From: Anaerolineae bacterium
Lineage (GTDB): Bacteria; Chloroflexota; Anaerolineae; Anaerolineales; Villigracilaceae
DNA length: 7,821 bases
Direction of reading: 5' to 3'
NCBI GenBank assembly: GCA_003694975.1
Contig: RFJH01000115.1
Coordinates: 1 to 7,821, forward strand
The first letter of the stretch is position 1, and each line of letters opens with the position of its first letter. This document shows positions 7,359-7,821 of the stretch, in pieces. The notes beneath the pieces were generated by a model that saw only the letters and a list, made by a program, of their open reading frames with translations, was not told where the DNA came from and did no database searches. A program made the position numbers and the translations under genes.

Positions 7359-7544
7359 TTAGCGTATCAGGTGATGGAACGTGGGTGGCGCGGCGTCAAT
7401 CGTCTCGGGGCTTGATTCGCGAGCCGGAATAACTTCCGCATCCCGTGGGTGCAGGCGGGAGATCCCGTCGCTGGGTGCCTTCGACCCAAGCCATGTACGG
7501 AAGGCGTTTTGCATGATTTGCCACGTGCTTTGTGTGTTTTGCAC
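7359..7544 (-). CDS. Possible small protein of 61 residues, unknown function
   Basis: I do not recognise this product. The frame can be opened from an ATG at 7676 (105 residues), but GTG at 7544 is favoured because AAAGGAG (7559-7553) sits exactly eight bases upstream and an extended -10 promoter lies further up at 7612-7620. The predicted protein begins MQNTQSTWQIMQNAFRTWLG, which could form an amphipathic helix, and continues into a hydrophilic, proline- and charge-rich tail ending THHLIR-like at HHLIR. There is no signal peptide, transmembrane segment or cysteine. It ends with TAA and is followed by the inverted repeat at 7292-7346 and then by the RNase J promoter, so it would be a separate upstream unit transcribed in the same direction. 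The ribosome binding site is the strongest evidence; homology is unknown and a chance frame is possible. Confidence 0.45.
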   Translation of the reverse strand: MQNTQSTWQIMQNAFRTWLGSKAPSDGISRLHPRDAEVIPARESSPETIDAAPPTFHHLIR

Positions 7545-7552
7545 GGATTTTT

Positions 7553-7559
7553 CTCCTTT
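7553..7559 (-). promoter_or_regulatory. Strong Shine-Dalgarno site before the small ORF
   Basis: AAAGGAG on the minus strand is followed after eight bases by GTG (7544). In an otherwise gene-poor stretch this is a strong translation-initiation signal, and it selects the GTG over the upstream in-frame ATG at 7676. Confidence 0.5.
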
Positions 7560-7566
7560 TTTGAAA

Positions 7567-7599
7567 AACCGGCTGATTGCTCTACTCCTGAGAGCGGTT
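7567..7599 (-). promoter_or_regulatory. Two-tier hairpin in the predicted 5' leader of the small ORF
   Basis: On the minus strand AACCG (7599-7595) pairs with CGGTT (7571-7567), enclosing CTCT (7594-7591) paired with AGAG (7583-7580) around a seven-base loop and an unpaired CAATCAG segment. The outer stem runs into TTTTT, so it could act as a weak terminator or simply structure the leader. It lies between the candidate promoter and the Shine-Dalgarno site. Confidence 0.3.
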
Positions 7600-7611
7600 A
7601 CTTTTGCAATT

Positions 7612-7620
7612 ATTTTACCA
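7612..7620 (-). promoter_or_regulatory. Candidate extended -10 promoter for the small ORF
   Basis: The minus strand reads TGGTAAAAT (7620-7612), matching the extended -10 pattern TGnTATAAT at all but one base. No good -35 box is seen at 16-18 bases, which is tolerable for an extended -10 promoter. The transcript would start near 7605, about 60 bases before the GTG at 7544. The surrounding A+T-rich stretch contrasts with the GC-rich flanks. Confidence 0.4.
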
Positions 7621-7821
7621 CAAATTTTGTCTAGAAAGTAATATTCGTTTGATGGTTCGACACGATCACCCCCCAAAAAAAGGTACGATGAGACGCTTGG
7701 GTTTACGGCCAGAGATACCCCACTATCTATGACGAGACAGCCACCGCGTGCAACACGCGGTGGCTGGGTAAGGACAGCGTTTCATTACAGGTGCACTTCA
7801 CTATCTTTGCGTATTTACCGA
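7621..7821. other. Intergenic right end with no recognisable gene
   Basis: I see no convincing gene here. A minus-strand frame is open from the right edge (7819) to a TAG near 7728, about 30 codons, with no recognisable product; it could be chance or the tail of a gene beyond the window. The stretch holds a C6-A7 tract (7669-7681) and the inverted repeat at 7738-7766. Confidence 0.5.
7738..7766. repeat. Perfect 13-base-pair inverted repeat
   Basis: CAGCCACCGCGTG (7738-7750) is followed by CAA and then its exact reverse complement (7754-7766). So perfect and GC-rich a stem with a three-base loop is unlikely to be chance. Neither strand has a T-run after it, so it is not a standard intrinsic terminator, though it might end transcription from a gene to the right or mark a protein-binding or mobile-repeat site. 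The near-identical direct repeats CACTATCTATG (7721-7731) and CACTATCTTTG (7799-7809) flank it. Confidence 0.7.

Noticed and set aside
7381..7641. 86-codon plus-strand frame with a hydrophobic cysteine-containing middle
   Set aside because: It overlaps the better-supported minus-strand small ORF and lacks a Shine-Dalgarno site before its start.
7651..7672. GGTTCGA resembling a tRNA T-loop
   Set aside because: The flanking five-base stem has a mismatch and no acceptor, anticodon or D arms are found upstream or downstream.
7713..7726. AGATACCCCACTAT, identical to a conserved stretch of small-subunit mitochondrial rRNA
   Set aside because: The flanking sequence does not match rRNA on either side and no rRNA helices surround it, so this is a chance match.

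Overview
The window looks like a piece of a bacterial chromosome with fairly high G+C, most likely from a Chloroflexota (Anaerolineae-like) bacterium. That placement is an inference from the feel of the RNase J and Mfd proteins and from a large Chloroflexota-type DDW membrane glycosyltransferase; no alignment was run. There is no sign of phage, plasmid, insertion sequence or CRISPR.

Layout. Positions 2-3298 (+) hold almost all of Mfd, the transcription-repair coupling factor. Its reading frame is open to the left edge, so roughly 30-40 N-terminal residues lie outside. After a 51-base convergent gap, two genes run leftwards as an apparent operon: ribonuclease J (7042-5402) first, then a 675-residue polytopic membrane protein with a GT-C-like aspartate motif and a soluble C-terminal region (5377-3350), 24 bases downstream. 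The right-hand 780 bases contain no large gene, but they are not empty. They include a consensus sigma-70 promoter for RNase J (TTGACA, 17 bases, TATACT), a leader of about 173 bases with a GNRA-capped hairpin and a canonical intrinsic terminator placed between promoter and gene, and a probable small gene of 61 codons with its own Shine-Dalgarno site and extended -10 promoter. They also include two strong inverted repeats.

How the parts work together. Mfd couples stalled RNA polymerase to excision repair. RNase J is a 5'-to-3' exo- and endoribonuclease central to mRNA decay and rRNA processing. They converge and need not be functionally linked. The most interesting signal is the RNase J leader: a terminator about 70 bases before the start codon, with an upstream segment able to compete for its left arm. 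This looks like attenuation or autoregulation of RNase J, or a small RNA made from the same promoter.
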